From the NCBI GenBank assembly GCA_016800925.1, contig JABCPU010000072.1, positions 124,001-188,000 of the forward strand: 64,000 nt of DNA. Reading direction: 5' to 3'. The DNA comes from Suillus spraguei (Eukaryota > Basidiomycota > Agaricomycetes > Boletales > Suillaceae). Both the position numbers and the translations under genes were made by a program. How positions within the stretch are numbered: the stretch's first letter is position 1; the number at the start of each line of letters is the position of its first letter. Shown here piece after piece: positions 45,148 to 57,984 of the stretch. The notes under the pieces were generated by a model. That model did no database searches. It had not been told where the DNA came from and saw only the letters and a program-made list of their open reading frames with translations.

Positions 45148-45750
45148 TGTTAGAATCTGTGTCCAATAGCCCCTATCTGGAAGAAGATAGAGATATCTGG
45201 AAGTGATATCCGAAAGTATTTCTGGTCATGTGACCTGTCATCCGGATTAGGTTACTCCTCTTAATCACCAGACTTCCTGTCAAGTAGCAGAGTAGACTAA
45301 CACTCATCCATAGCAATGATAGCATAGTGTACAGCTACTTACTCCAGACTCTGTCATATCATTGGAGATGATGATGGAGATACTCCATACATATGTATTT
45401 AGTATAAGAACAACATGTAAACTACAAGTTATGAGTGTTGAAATAAGATATCTATTCTGTACCGAAGTTACTCTACTCCTATAAACCAGATTTCCATTCC
45501 TTCTGGTTCCTATCTTAGTCCACTCTTCCAGAACCCCTATTTCCGGAATACCTCTGGAAAACATCTCGGAAACCTCCTCTGGAAATCCTTCGGATTCCTT
45601 TTGGAAACCTTATCAGAAACTCATCCGGAAGCCCTCCGGATTCTTTCCCCCTATACTCCGGCTATAATCACTATGTTTAGCCCTTGGTTAATGTTAGTGT
45701 TAGTAGGTCTGATTAGGTGAAGTAATCATGTGTACAAAGACTTAGTCACA
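45148..45750 (+). mobile_element. LTR-like insertion (solo LTR), left part
   Basis: The insertion starts TGTTAGAATCTG and ends ...AATCTTATCA at 56672, flanked by the 5-bp duplication GGCAG; TG...CA ends with a 5-bp duplication are diagnostic of LTR elements. The 45148-45750 segment has no ORF, a possible TATA (CTCCTATAAACC, near 45477) and many TCCGGA/GGAAA motifs. The last ten bases, AATCTTATCA, lie at 56663-56672 beyond the nested CACTA element. No second LTR or internal retroelement gene is present, so a solo LTR is the simplest reading. The exact LTR length is inferred. Confidence 0.6.
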
Positions 45751-48612
45751 CACTACAACTACGCCGGGTTTCTTCTTTATCAATCACTTGTCAATATGCA
45801 GGCTCTCCAGATTGTCAAGTATGCTGCCTCGTTTCAGCATCATGTAGCCTCATGTAGCTGCTATCTACTGCAAATAGACCACCTTTCCCCTGTTCTGGCT
45901 TGGTGTGATAACTTAAGGGAACCACTAACCAACTTTAGGTCAGGTATGCACCAAGCTGACCAGATGACTTACCACAAGGCAAAAGGACTTAAGCTCATTG
46001 CTCACGGCCCAAGTCGCTTTAAGTGCCTCCCTCTTTCTGACTGCCATCTCTGTGATCCTGCAACATGTCAGTGAGTTGCACACTTTTTCTGTTCAATACC
46101 TGTCATTCAATCTACATTCAAACTGTTTAGACTGTAAATCAAAGCATGCTCTCAAGCCAGCGCCTTGTTTGGTGCAATTGCACTGTTTGTAAGAGTGCAA
46201 CCTCTACTGAAGGTGGCCAGTACATTCCGGGCTATCTATGCGACAATCACCGCTGAGCCCAGAACCTCAGCCAGTCTGCTATCGCACAGAGAGGCCATGC
46301 TAGAGGTCCGGCTCCTCCCTCTGTTGTTCAACGTGGACATGCAATACCACGACTGCCTTGTGGGGTGGTGTCGACTGCTTGTACCCATGTTGGCACTTTA
46401 ACACATGTCTCCTCATCCCGAACAAGTGGTTCACGCGGTGCTATTCTTACTGATCATGCACAGGTATTGCCTTTGGGATCAGCTACATTGTGCAGTGAAG
46501 AGTCCGATCTTCAGGAAAATTTCACCCATACACTGTCGCCCTTGTGAGTGGCAATATGTATATATATAGCATCATACTAACTGGAGTTTTAAGTATGGAT
46601 AGCTATGAACCTATGGAGATCAATGCCGAATATCCCAGAAAAAATCACCTGCACCGACACCACTTTCTCATAACCCCATACCATTATCATCCCAACATCT
46701 TCAGCACTCAAGCTCATCAGATGCTACATATTCTCTGCCATCCAAATATCTTCAGGTTGCCCCTGAAGCCCACACTGCACCACTCTTAGTGACATGTACT
46801 ACACCTGTTCTACTTGCCGGCAGTCGCCAGATCCCTCTTGCACAATTGTATCCTACCCTTGTCCCCCGCCAAACCCAGTTACCTGCCATAAAGCGCCTGT
46901 GGCAGAAGGCCAGCAGCATGCATGTCATGGCTGAGCCCATTCAATGCGAAGAAGACGAAGAAAGTGGTATCCTACAATCTGAGTCCCAACCTCCCCAAGA
47001 AGACACTCTTGGGTTATATGATGACGCTGATGCAGGTGATGAGGTCCACCACGACCCGCTCCTCCATACAGAACAATGCGATGAAGATTTGGATGCAGAT
47101 ACCATCCCAGATGTACAGGCTGCCCCCTTCAACAGTCAGCCCGTGGGTCAGGTGCAGATCACACCGAGAAGTGAGTTCAAAGCCCTGCTCAATCCATGTC
47201 AGGTATATGAAGATGCTCATCTGGACTGGTTTGGACATGTCATTATTATCTTGGTGGCTATTCTACATGCAAAGCATTGTGTTTCCTTTCATGCTTGTTC
47301 TCTGATTCTTCACTGTGTTACTATCATTCCCCTCTCTCTAGGCATACTTCATCCCATGCAGCCTCTTCCTATGACTCTCAACACAGTGATTCATCGCCTC
47401 GATCTCCACGACAGGTTTACTATTTACCCAGTCTGTGGTCATTGTCACCGTATTTTCCCTACAGATATACCCACCAATGCACTGTGTCCCAGCTGTGATA
47501 GTCAGCTGTTCAAACCAGTCTCCAATAGGCTCTTCCAGATGGTAACAGGCTGCAAAGCTCAATGCCCTCCTCCAGTGTGTGCAGCACCTATCCAGGTACC
47601 ATCTTCCTTACTTGCGGATTTTCTTGCACGTGGAGGTAACGAGGCAGCATGCAAATCCTGGAAATCATGCACAGTTAAACCGGGGGAGCTTCATGATATC
47701 TCAGATGGTATGGTATGGCGCACCATCCAGGGCCCAGATGGAACACCCTTCTTTTCTGGGATGGAAACCTCACAGGAGCTTCACATTGGTGTAACCATGA
47801 GCCTCGACTGGTATGTAATTACCCATGCATTATTCTTGATGTGATGAGTACTGATTAAACTTTATTCCAAGGTTTGGACATAAGACCAGCGTCTATGGGC
47901 CAAGCCATTCCTCTGGTGTCTTATCACTATGCATTTCAAACCTTCCTAGGGCACTAAGGTGAGTTGCTGCTAACTTATTTCATATCTTGTATTCATGTCT
48001 TTAGGTATTGTGCCGAGAACCTTTTGGTATCGTTCATGACACCTGGACCTACCAAACCAACAGGTGCTCAGCTCCAAAACTATCTGTGACTTGTTGTCGA
48101 TGATTTGCTCCAGCTCTATGAGGAAGGTGTTGTCTATCATGCCCCAGGGCACCCAGAGAGTTAGTCTTAACAGTGTTTGACCCTTTGGCGCACTAACATA
48201 TATTTTCTAGGTCGAAGAGTTCATGTTGTACTGCTAGGTATTGTATGCGACCATCCAGCCATGTGTAAGATGTGTGGCTTTGCTGACCACAGCCACAAGA
48301 ATTCTCCATGCCCTAAGTGCAAGGTAACCCAGGATGAAATCTTCTCTGATGCATCTCTATGCAACAGTACGTGCCTCATTTCATTAGTGGCTTACAGTTT
48401 TGAACTAACCATAAAAATAGAATTTGATCCACATAATGGTGAAGAACATTGATGTCGATGTTTCCAAGAGAAAGCCTTGAAATGCAAGATGAACATAACA
48501 CCTTCTTTGATGAACATGGCATCTGTTGGACCAAGCTTGCATGGCTCCCGTATTTTGATCTTGTGCAACAGACAATAATTGATCTGATGCACAATTTATT
48601 ACTCGGTGCGTT

Positions 48613-50311
48613 GTAAAGATACAATCTAGCCTGGGCTGTAGATAAACCACGGCCTAAACTAGTATGCGAGTCTTGCGCTCTACCTAGTCTGCTTCACTTG
48701 CAAAGGCAAGAACGTTCGACCCTAAAGGGAATGCTAAGTTAGTATAGTCTAATAATGCCCAACCTGTGGTGCAAGACTGCCGTCGGAGGTAGTGAGATGC
48801 TAGCGGTGACCTCCGGTCTGTGGGAAACTAGCGGTAATACTAGCGGTAAGCACGGGAAAGTGGTAAAACTGCGGTAGTGCGTGCGGTAAAACTGCGGTAA
48901 GGCGTGGGAAACTGGCGGTAAAACAAGCGGTGAAGCGTGGGAAAGCGGTGGTGCATGCAGCAGTAAAACAATTCTTAAGAGACAGTGACTTCGGTGAAAG
49001 ACTTTATTCTGTTAGAGACAGTGGTGGTGACAATTCCTAAGTACCATGTGTACCATAGAGGGAAAAGTAAAAGTACCGGAATGTGCAAAGAGTCCTTTTT
49101 AACATGTACTGTGAACGGCTGGAATACATAGCGAGAACGGTAGCAAGATAGAGATATTTAGCTAAGAGGCATGCAGTGAGCAAGCGGCGTCATGGAAGGT
49201 AAGGTAAGTCTTGCCGTAGCTTTAGTAACGGCGGAAATGAATATGCTACGCACCAATGGATCTTAGATGGAAATGGAATGGACAGGAGGACATCGGTAGC
49301 AAGATTCAGTAAGGGGCAAGGATCCACGGAGCGAAAACGGTACCAGTGTAACGAACATATTGGCGCTGGGCTTAAAACCCATATTTTGACACTCATCTCA
49401 CGTCTACAGGAGATAACACTTGTCCATGGCCGTCTTACCCCGTTTAGCAGTACCAGCAGCATCCCACGCTTACCGCACACTGTACCGACTGCCACACCTT
49501 GTTCCACGAACCAATGTCCTTCCATGTCCTTGCCGCGTCCACATAGCTCCATTTGGTGCGTAGTTTGTTTCCTGTTCGTTATTACTGATTCCATGGCAAG
49601 CATTATTACATGTTGCCTCGTGCCGCAGCACCTCGCGCTATGTTTACTTACAGCAGTTACTACACTCCAGTGCTACTGATCTTGCCTAGAGTATTCCGAG
49701 TACATACAAATTAGGATATAAGCACCGCGTACCCCACACGAAAAAACCTGATTTTACACCATTGCATGTACTATAGGTCAGGATTATTGTCTAGCTCTGG
49801 ATCAACCCAGTAGTGGACATAGTCTTTAAAGTTCCCTTATCGCTCGTTAATACATCACACTCGTTCTCCGCTACTGCCGGCATACTGCTGGACTTTTGAT
49901 TGTTACTTTTGACTGAACTTCTCATGCTCCGCTACTTTACCACTGAAAGTACCGCGGACTTCTTTACTGTTTCTTTGCACCGCTTGCAACCTTACCGCTA
50001 CTGCTGAGGCCACCGCTCGACATTGCTTGCTAGATGCAACTGTTACTGACTTTATCTCGACGACGGTAGCACCGCTACTCACGACGCTAGTTCCGGTGGT
50101 ATCATCGCTGACCGCGGCAACTTACTGCTGACTTGGACGCTCGTTTTGCAAATAAGTTAGACTCGAACTTGACCATACTAAATAGGCATCCCCCTTTAGG
50201 GTCGAACACTCTTGTTCTTACAAGTGAAGCAGACTAGATGGAGCGCAAGACTAACATACTAGTTTAGGCAGTGGTTTATCTACAGCCCAAGCTAGGTTGT
50301 ATCTTTACACC
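48613..50311. mobile_element. Non-autonomous inverted-repeat element, full-length copy 1
   Basis: A 1.7-kb insertion in the tnp2 gene. It begins GTAAAGATACAATCTAGCCT and ends AGGTTGTATCTTTAC, with more than 100 bp of imperfect inverted repeat including GTAGATAAACCAC and GTCTGCTTCACTTG. Inside each end are arrays of GCGGTAA-like motifs. No transposase is encoded. I could not see a convincing target duplication, so the superfamily is unassigned. Confidence 0.8.
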
Positions 50312-51172
50312 AGCGAAGCAAAAAGGGGTAATGCTCGCTAAAGGGGTTTTCTCAATAGCCGCTGTAGACAGTAACGAGACACTTGTGTAAAACGGCACTT
50401 TCATGGTCAGCGTGACTTTGTTCGCTACAGCGTCATCATATTTACTTTAACAATGAATGAGTGAGCTAATATGGACCTTCTATGAATTATTAAGACACAA
50501 TAGTACACGCAATGGATCTTGACTCCAGCCCTTCGCGCCTCTACTCAGACAAGAACTCACGAGCTCGATTGAATGCATACCTTTCTCAGTACATTCAAAA
50601 CCCTGCTCTGGGCTGGAAAGCTGCCGCTTTGTGTTGGAGAGCCTGCAGGTGGGTCCTTGACAGCTGACAAATATAAGTTTGCTGCAACAACAGCCTGGTC
50701 CATCACTGTAAGTCATTTCATTCTATATTGCATCCATTATATTCATCATGCAATTCAGATACCTATAATTGGGACATGTTCGTGGAGGAAGTGGAGTCAA
50801 ATCAAAAAACTTCAATTAAGTCATTTCTAAATGTCAGGATCAGTTTATCAAGGACTACGAGGCTTGGAAGGCACACCGAGAAGCACCACAAGGGTCTGCG
50901 GCTGCCAAACAAGGCAACAGAAAGAAGGCTGCAAAAGATGACAAGGAACCAAAGCCACCAAAGCCACCAAAGGTTTGCATGCAACGTGCCGAACCAATCA
51001 ACTTTCTGCACCTGTTGACCGCTCTCAAGATATTCTGTGGTAGTTCTATCAAGCTGGATATGCTCCCTTGTGCAGAGACACTGCTTCAAGAGTACTTGCT
51101 CGAGTACAAAAGGGTATGATCTTGCTTTGAACGCACTTTTCAATCTTATTGTATGCTAAATAGTTGTACGGT

Positions 51173-52085
51173 GTAAAGATACAACCTAGCCTGGGCTGTA
51201 GATAAACCACTGCCTAAACTAGTATGTGAGTCTTGCGCTCCGTCTAGTCTGCTTCACTTGTGAGAACAAGAGTGTTCGACCCTAAAGGGGGATGCCTATT
51301 AGTATGGTCAAGTTCGAGTCTAACTTATGTGCAAAACAAGCGTCGAGGTCAGCGGTAAGTTGCCATGGTCAGCGATGATACCGCCGGAACTAGCATCATG
51401 TGTAGCGGTGCTAGCATGGTCGAGATATAGTCAGTAACAGTTGCGTTGAGTGATGATATCAGCGGTAGCGGTAAGGTCACGAGCGGTGCAAGGAAACAGT
51501 AAAGGAAGCTGCAGTACTTTCAGCGGTAAAGTAGTGGTGTGTGAGAAGTTCAGTCAAAATAACAGTCAAAAATCCAGCGGTATGCCAGCGGTAACGGAGA
51601 ACGAGCGTGATAGATTAACAAGCGATAAGGAAACTTTAAAGACTAAGTCCACTACTGGGTAGATCCAGAGCTAGACAATAATCCTGACCTATAGTATGTG
51701 CAATGGTGTAAAATCAGGTACTGTATCGTGCGGGGTACGCGGTGCTTATATCCTAAATCGTATGTACTCAGAATACTCTAGGCAAGATCAGTAGCGCTGG
51801 AGTGTAGTAACCACCATAAGTAAACATAGTGCGAGGCAACATGTAATTAGGCTTGCTGTGGAATCAGTGATAACAAACATAAAACAAACGACGCACCAAA
51901 TGGAGCTATGTGGATGCAGCAAGGACATGGAAGGGCATCAGTACGGTGTGCAGTAAGTGTGGGATGCCACTGGTACTGCTAAAGGGGTGGGATGGCCATG
52001 GACAAGTGGTAACTCCTGTAGATGTGAGACGAGTGTCAAAAGGTGGGGTTTTAAGCCCAGTGCCAATATGTTCATTACAACGGTG
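51173..52085. mobile_element. Non-autonomous inverted-repeat element, truncated copy 2
   Basis: Starts GTGTAAAGATACAACC and matches the right half of copy 1 in reverse, up to a block near 52040-52080 that corresponds to about 49340-49390. It then breaks off, and tnp2 coding resumes within a few bases (GTCAATGCCCTGAAACC). ACGGTGT occurs at both edges and could be a target duplication or junction microhomology. Confidence 0.75.
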
Positions 52086-53237
52086 TCAATGCCCTGAAAC
52101 CAAACTTTCATTGGGCCATTCATCTTAGACAACAGATCCTTGACTACGGACCGGTCTATAACTTTTGGGCTTTTCTCTCCAAGCGTCTCAATAAAGTCCT
52201 CAAGAGTTCAAACTCAAACAACTGGACTGGGGGTCAGATTGAGATATTGATGATGAGAATTTTCATGTGGTGCACAGATAGATTCCTTGGTCATTTCTTT
52301 GCTTGTTATCATGCTTTCTCTCAGTGGGATTTTCAGGCTCATGATGCAATAGCAAATGCTGAAAGTCCTATCGTCAAGACTCTTCTAGAACGCATGCTTG
52401 GTGATAGTCACGAGGCCTCAGGAACTATACAAGATGCTGCCACTGGGACAGGCTTCGACGGTATGTTTCATATCATCAATTTTTGTGAAAACTTGCTGAT
52501 TTTTGACTGCTCAATAGAATTAAGTTCATATCTGCACGTCCAGCCTGGCCCATTGATACCAAACCCACAATGAATCAGCGATGCAGCTCGTGTTGCATTA
52601 TATGCTCACTATAACTCACAACAACCCCACAGCGTTTGTTATGCACTTGAATCAAATCCCCATCCAGGTTCATCTCAACTCAACAACTTTGCGCTGTACT
52701 ATCAGTTTGCACTTCTAGATGGACGTCGCATCACACCATTGGCAAGAAGTACTTGAGAGTCTGCCAGATAATCTCTAGTCAAGGTTGTACATATACATGG
52801 ATAAGTTATGGTATGGCGAAGTAATTAACATCTTTCATCATACACAGTCGGGATAGCGAACAGAAATCGGCTTCTTGTGGAACTCAGGTGGATGATAGAA
52901 TTACCGCTGGTGCCTGTCGAAGATGATCCATGGAGTGAGTTGTAAGTGTCTGCTTTGTAGTTCTATCCCTCCAACTCATTTTTTTCAAGTCCAGAGCTCA
53001 ATGTTATGTGTTTTAAACTAAACAAGTACTGGAGCCCAGGCGAAGATGGAGCTCCCCCTACTGTTCTTTCATTTGATCAAATCACCAGCCAGATCACTCG
53101 TGGAATCATCAAGACCAATAATCCAGAATTGTGGATAACAACAACGCTTGAGCGTGTACGTGCAAAATTTTCTCTATCATACAATGATTAATGACTCTTC
53201 TCTACTACTTAGCATCCTACTGTTTAGTTTCCAGCCT

Positions 53238-54970
53238 TCAAGAAAACATCATCTGTCCAACCACCCTTCCCTTTCTCACTGGTCTGGCCCTCAAGAAAAC
53301 ATCATCCATGGAATCATCCTTCTCTTCCTCTAGTGTTGTCCTGGTCAACTTCGTCATTTGGAGTGCCTTGATCGTCCTGATGCTCCCTTTTTTTATAACC
53401 AAAACCTTCTGGGTCCTCCCATGCACCCCATTCCTTGAGTAAGTCTTGATACTCTAGTCTATCTTTGTTGGCCTCAAGCCATTCCATGTTGATGCCAAAG
53501 GTATAGGGAGTGAAATCGGGGATACGCTGTGATTGACGATCTGTGCCGGTAACTCGGATCATGTGGAAACGCTTCTTTTGCTTGGAGGTCAGTGACGCTT
53601 GCCAAAGATCATGCAGGGTATGAAAGATCTGACCAAGCTAATGATTTTGTAAGTTTCTACTCATATTTGAGGACTGCGTAACACTTACTTCATCAGATCT
53701 CCACGGACTTCTAGTGACCTCCAGGAATGATCAGTTTTCAACCTGCGAGTTGGCAGGCATTCCCATTTTCTCTGCCATCCTTCGCTTCCAATCATCCTCC
53801 AACTCATCATCATCATCTGGCCAGATGCTTCATCCAACATATGGTCTGCATGCACAAGGTCCACTGGATCAACACCAAATTTCTTGATGTAACCCTGTCG
53901 CGCTGTCATAAGCCAATCTGCTTTCTAATCCGTCATAGTAAGTCTTCATATTGATGAAAAGTAACTTTAACACTTACTTCTTTGTGACGTTGAGCATGTC
54001 TATTGCTTTGCTGGTTCACACCTTTGGCAGCTTTCTTCTCGGCGTTGTTCTGGGCCTGCCAGTCTTCTTTGAATCCATGGTATGTCTCCTTTGCAAATGT
54101 GAAAAGTGATTGCTTATTTCATTTTACCTTGCGATTCAAAAGGCAGTCGCTGTTGGCCATGTTCTGCAAAAGGTGAGCTCGCAATTACATATCATGTTGC
54201 ATATGACTTACCTGAAGGTCTTGCCAGACCAAACTTGCGACCTTGGCAAAGATCATGCAGTTATGGTCATCATTTACCATTTTGGTGAACTCCAGCATCA
54301 GGTAATGTTCACCTGTCACTTGATTGATGCACTCTTCATCTGCTGATGCTGGCCAGCTTTTCCCTTCAGAAACATCACAAACATGACAGAATTTTATGGT
54401 GATCAAATGCTAGGTAAGATTATTGAGTTTGCGCTATATTTGATGCTACTCAAAGCACTTGCCTTTAGCTCGCTTCGTGCCTCTTTGCCAATTGCAGATA
54501 GTTTACTCTGACTTTGAGTCACATCCTCCACATCATCGTCATATTCGCCAACATGCAGTTCAACATGGCTTGCTCTGCCGGGCTCCACAACAGCCCTTGC
54601 TCTTCGTGTCCTAGCTGACTTACCCCCCTTTGCACAGTTGAATGACCATGTGCTGAGGTATGATTTCCCATTTCATGCTCATTAGTGGAAGCTGGCATTG
54701 TATGACATGCGAGAGTCAAAGAGGCATGTCCTGAGCACAATCAATCCCTGAATGCTGACCTTTCTTGACTTGTAGATGAGGATGAGTCGTTGTGACAATG
54801 ACTGCAAGACCTATGCCTCCAGCTTCATCCATGATGATTATGAGGTGAGTGGGAACATGATGAAGACCTGCTTCAGTACCTGCGAGAAGCTCCAGCACCC
54901 CGGTTACTTCTACGAGATTTGTGTGGTCTGTTATGGTGAGTTTTACATGCATATATGCACCTATATGCAC
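53238..54970 (-). pseudogene. CACTA accessory protein, convergent to tnp2
   Basis: Minus-strand blocks include MLEFTKMVNDDHNCMIFAKV, HGFKEDWQAQNNAEKKAAKG, VDPVDLVHADHMLDEASG, a KRRMAEKMGMPANSQ segment and TFGINMEWLEANKDRLEYQD followed by EWGAWEDPEGFGYK. This order is familiar from hypothetical proteins encoded beside tnp2 in basidiomycete CACTA elements. A stop follows MPANSQVEN in one block, and other blocks lie in different frames, so it is probably decayed. A DNA-binding role (TnpA/TnpD-like) would be expected from plant CACTA elements, but I see no direct evidence for it here. Confidence 0.55.
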
Positions 54971-55199
54971 TTACTTGTTGTTGTTTCCCCTTTGGTATGG
55001 ATGAGGGGATGTGGGCCCATCACAATACATGTCATGAGTGTGACACGGTGTGACAAACAAACTCATGCTGAGCTTGAAATGGCACATTTTCATATAGGTG
55101 TCACACAGCAATCATTATCCTTACCCTTCAGCTTCACCGTCCTACTTTACCATGTGTTTACCCCTATCTAACGGTATTGTTCTGCACTCCGGAAGCCTC

Positions 55200-56130
55200 A
55201 TTGCAGCTTAACAGCTGTACTATGGCAACTTTCCCGCAAAGCGGTGATCTTCAGCAATCTCCATGAACCCATTTGGAATCCTCAAGCAAGATTCACCATC
55301 CATCCAATGTCCATCCAGTCTCGCCGGTACGTGATGTTTTGTAAACTGTAGTGCAGTCTTATTACATGTCTGCTGTGTGTTAATCCTATCCCTTCCATTT
55401 CCGTAGCTATTCCTTTCATATAAAATTCCTAGGTACCCATACTCTTTCCTTACTTCCCTCCTATAGTACACACGGTACTTAGGAATAGTCACCACTACTG
55501 TCACTACAAATAAAGTCCTTTACTGAAGTCACTGTTTCCTTAAGAATTGCTTTACCGCTGCACGCACCACCACTCTTTACCGCTTTCCCGTGCTTCACCG
55601 CTAGCACCACCGCTTTCTCACGCTTCACCGCTAGCACCACCGCTTTCTCACGCTTCACCGCTAGCACCACCGCTTTCTCACACTTCACCGCTAGCACCAC
55701 CGCTTTCTCACGCTTCACCGCTAGTGCCACTGCTTTCTCACGCTTCACCACTAGTGCCACTGCTTTCTCATGCTTCACCGCTACACTACCGCTTGTTTTA
55801 CTGCAGAAGTTCCCATGCTTACCACAGTTTTACCGCTCGTACTACCGCAGTTTTACTGTTCACACTACCGCTTGTCTACCGCATTCCCATGCTTACCGCT
55901 AGTTTTACCACAAGTTTCCCACAGACCAGAGGTCAACGCTAGCATCTCACTACCTCCGATGGCAGTCACGCACCACAGGTTGGGCAATATCGAACTATAC
56001 TAACTTAGCATTCCCTTTAGGGTTGAACATTCTTGCCTTCGCAAGTGAAGCAGACTAGGTAGAGCGCAAGACTCGCTAACTAGCTCAGGCTGTGGTTTAT
56101 CTACAGCCCAGGCTAGATTGTATCTTTACA
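55200..56130. mobile_element. Non-autonomous inverted-repeat element, truncated copy 3
   Basis: Ends GCTAGATTGTATCTTTACAG at 56130 and is the reverse of the left half of copy 1, with the same order of motifs (GGTACTTAGGAAT, TTCCTTAAGAATTG, TTTAGGGTTGAACATTC). It contains seven 30-bp tandem units reading roughly CACCACCGCTTTCTCACGCT plus TCACCGCTAG between 55590 and 55790. The ORFs here are translations of that array. Its start within 55180-55330 is approximate. Confidence 0.7.
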
Positions 56131-56662
56131 GCAGCACTGGCACTAGACTGCTGGTGAGTGCAGGATCAATATTTGGATCAGGCCTATTTGGCTGATTATT
56201 TCCGGTGTTAGCACAGACAGCTTGCTTAAGGTGGTCAGGCCAAGCATTCCACACATCGATGGGGATAATTTCTGGATGATGAACCATGGATTACAAGAGT
56301 TATGAGAGTACTAGGGGGTGGGCGAAGGAGGGGGAACGCGATGCTGGATGCAGTCAATATAATTGCCACGTGATGTAGATCACATATTGATAGATAATTT
56401 AAATTTGGTTATCCATCTAGTTGAAGCTTGTATGTGCAATCAGACGAAAATTTGAACCACCAGATTGAAGCCATTTTTTTACTCTGAGACAGATGGCCTA
56501 GTTGGAAGGTAGGATAGGTCACCTAGTTAGATGGTTGGTAGTTCATGTCCTCAAAACTACTCAGGCCTACTCATGTACTCAGTAGATGCTCTAATTTTGT
56601 TGTATTTATATTGTCAAATATTAGCTAACTAGGTACAAAGTATATGGGGTCTTCACGTAGTG
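56131..56662. other. CACTA right subterminal sequence
   Basis: AT-rich non-coding DNA between copy 3 and the provisional CACTA end at 56662. No ORF or repeat of note. Confidence 0.4.
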
Positions 56663-57984
56663 AATCTTATCAGGCAGTGCTGCAATGACAATGCTTGCAG
56701 GTTATGTTGGTGATATCAGTAAGAGTATGAATGAAACCGCCGCCTTACCACCTCCATTTTCCCTACCGATTGGCTCACAATCTCAGGCCCCCCCCTCTGC
56801 CCTAGCACAAGCAACTGACATTGTCCGTCAGCTTCCTGACTTGTCACAGAAAGACAAGTTAGACTTCCTTGACTACATCTTGCGCAATGAGCGTGAAGCA
56901 GAGATGTATATATACATGCATGACACTGACCCCAGGGCTGGCTTCTTGGACAGAAGGCTTAAGGAGATCTGCAGGGGCAGAGGTGACATGTCTGTAGATC
57001 TATAGATAATTCATACAAAGCACGCAACCAGAGTTCTGCCTCTTGTACTTGTACTTAGATTTTTCGAACAATTATATCTTGTCTTGGTGCTATTGATTCT
57101 TTGGCACTGTACAGTACAAATTCTATTGACCAGGTACAGGAAGGCCACGGCATACATGTTCAGCGCAATAATCATCCCACATTAGACTGGCAATCTCATC
57201 TTGACATTCCTCTGCCCTCTGCTGCTCTTCCCGGTTAACAGGGCCTTCAGCTAGCTCTCCAATTCCGTCACCGCCATCACCACCAAACAGATCTTCATCA
57301 TACTCGATATCAAAAATAGAAGAATTGTATCTATGAATAAAATTGTGCAGAGCACACAGTGCTGAAGGAATATGAATATGTGCTTGGATATCCATGTTGT
57401 ACTCTGGCAGTAACTGTAGAATACGCCACTGGCACTTCAAAATGCTGAAAATGTGCTCAACTATGTTGCACAGACAAGCATGTCAATGATTGAATAACTC
57501 TTTGGGGTTTTTGGGCCTACATGAGAGTGTCAGATACATTGAACTGCACAGAGATAAAAATAAACTCATGCAATGTTTGCTTGACACCATTCCTTGAGGT
57601 GATAGCGGACGCCGCGATATGGTACCAACAATGTGTCGCATGACCCAAAGCCAGCATCTGCAAGGAGGTAAGCCCCTTCAGGGATCCACAAGTCATGGTG
57701 GCATGTCATGCCAAAGCGCAGCATCAGAAACAGAACCATCCCACCCACAAAGAGAGTATATGAACAGAAAGTCGAAATCGCATATGAAAAGATAGTTTTG
57801 GGATAGGAATCCCTTCCTGTTTCGCATTGTATTGTGGTCTTTGTGTGCAGAGTACACATGAATGTGGGTGCTGTCAATGGCCCCAATACAGTCTTGAAAG
57901 TGGTGAAAGTGTGGATCATTTTTGATTGTGTGAGAGATGGGCGTGTCCTCCATAGGCAGCCAAACTTGAGCATTATAGAAAGTA

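Larger units (their letters stand above)
46789..53230 (+). pseudogene. CACTA tnp2-type transposase, interrupted
   Basis: Coding blocks occur in order: SPLITTING begins with a long frame at 46789-47844 containing FTIYPVCGHCHRIFP, LCPSCDSQLFKPV, VPSSLLADFLARGGNEAAC and DGMVWRTIQGPDGTPFF. Next come SLDWFGHKTSVYGPSHSSG, LVVDDLLQLYEEGVVYHAPG, VVLLGIVCDHPAMCKMCGFA, then SHKNSPCPKCKVT and MHNLLLGAL. After the first insertion the gene continues with CVGEPAGGSLTADKY and, after the second, with LKPNFHWAIHLRQQILDYG and GPVYNFWAFLSKRLNKVLKS. These are Tnp2 family hallmarks. A stop interrupts LQNYL-stop-LVVDD near 48088, and two insertions split the gene, so it is dead. Confidence 0.85.
45751..56662. mobile_element. 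CACTA (En/Spm-like) transposon, decayed and interrupted
   Basis: The left limit starts CACTACAACTACGCCGGG and the right limit ends CGTAGTG, consistent with CACTA-type termini. It contains a tnp2-type transposase pseudogene (+) and a convergent accessory gene (-), the usual gene pair. Beyond CACTAC the two ends share little sequence. The expected 3-bp target duplication is not clear (ACA left, AAT right), so boundaries are provisional. Three pieces of a non-autonomous inverted-repeat family are inserted inside it. Confidence 0.6.
44400..57007 (+). pseudogene. Harbinger Myb/SANT-like protein, split by an 11.5-kb insertion
   Basis: The first part (about 44400-45147) has a Myb/SANT-like domain typical of PIF/Harbinger partner proteins: NSCKNKWSNLKTTYTNVVCI, SGLTWSDKDGAGI, WEDFVKAHPAVSPFRNKGF and a serine/proline-rich linker. 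The reading frame has a stop in SHVH-stop-RKKN near 44835. At 45147 the gene is cut by foreign DNA and resumes at 56678 with AMTMLAGYVGDISKSMNE. It continues to RQLPDLSQKDKLDFLDYIL and ends GRGDMSVDL. The duplicated GGCAG on each side (45143-45147, 56673-56677) shows the two parts were once continuous. The partner protein normally binds DNA and helps the transposase. Confidence 0.85.

Noticed and set aside
55479..55942. ORFs with repeated motifs such as VVLAVKREKA or ASPLAPPLSH
   Set aside because: They are readings of a 30-bp tandem repeat inside a non-autonomous element. A repeat length divisible by three keeps all frames open.
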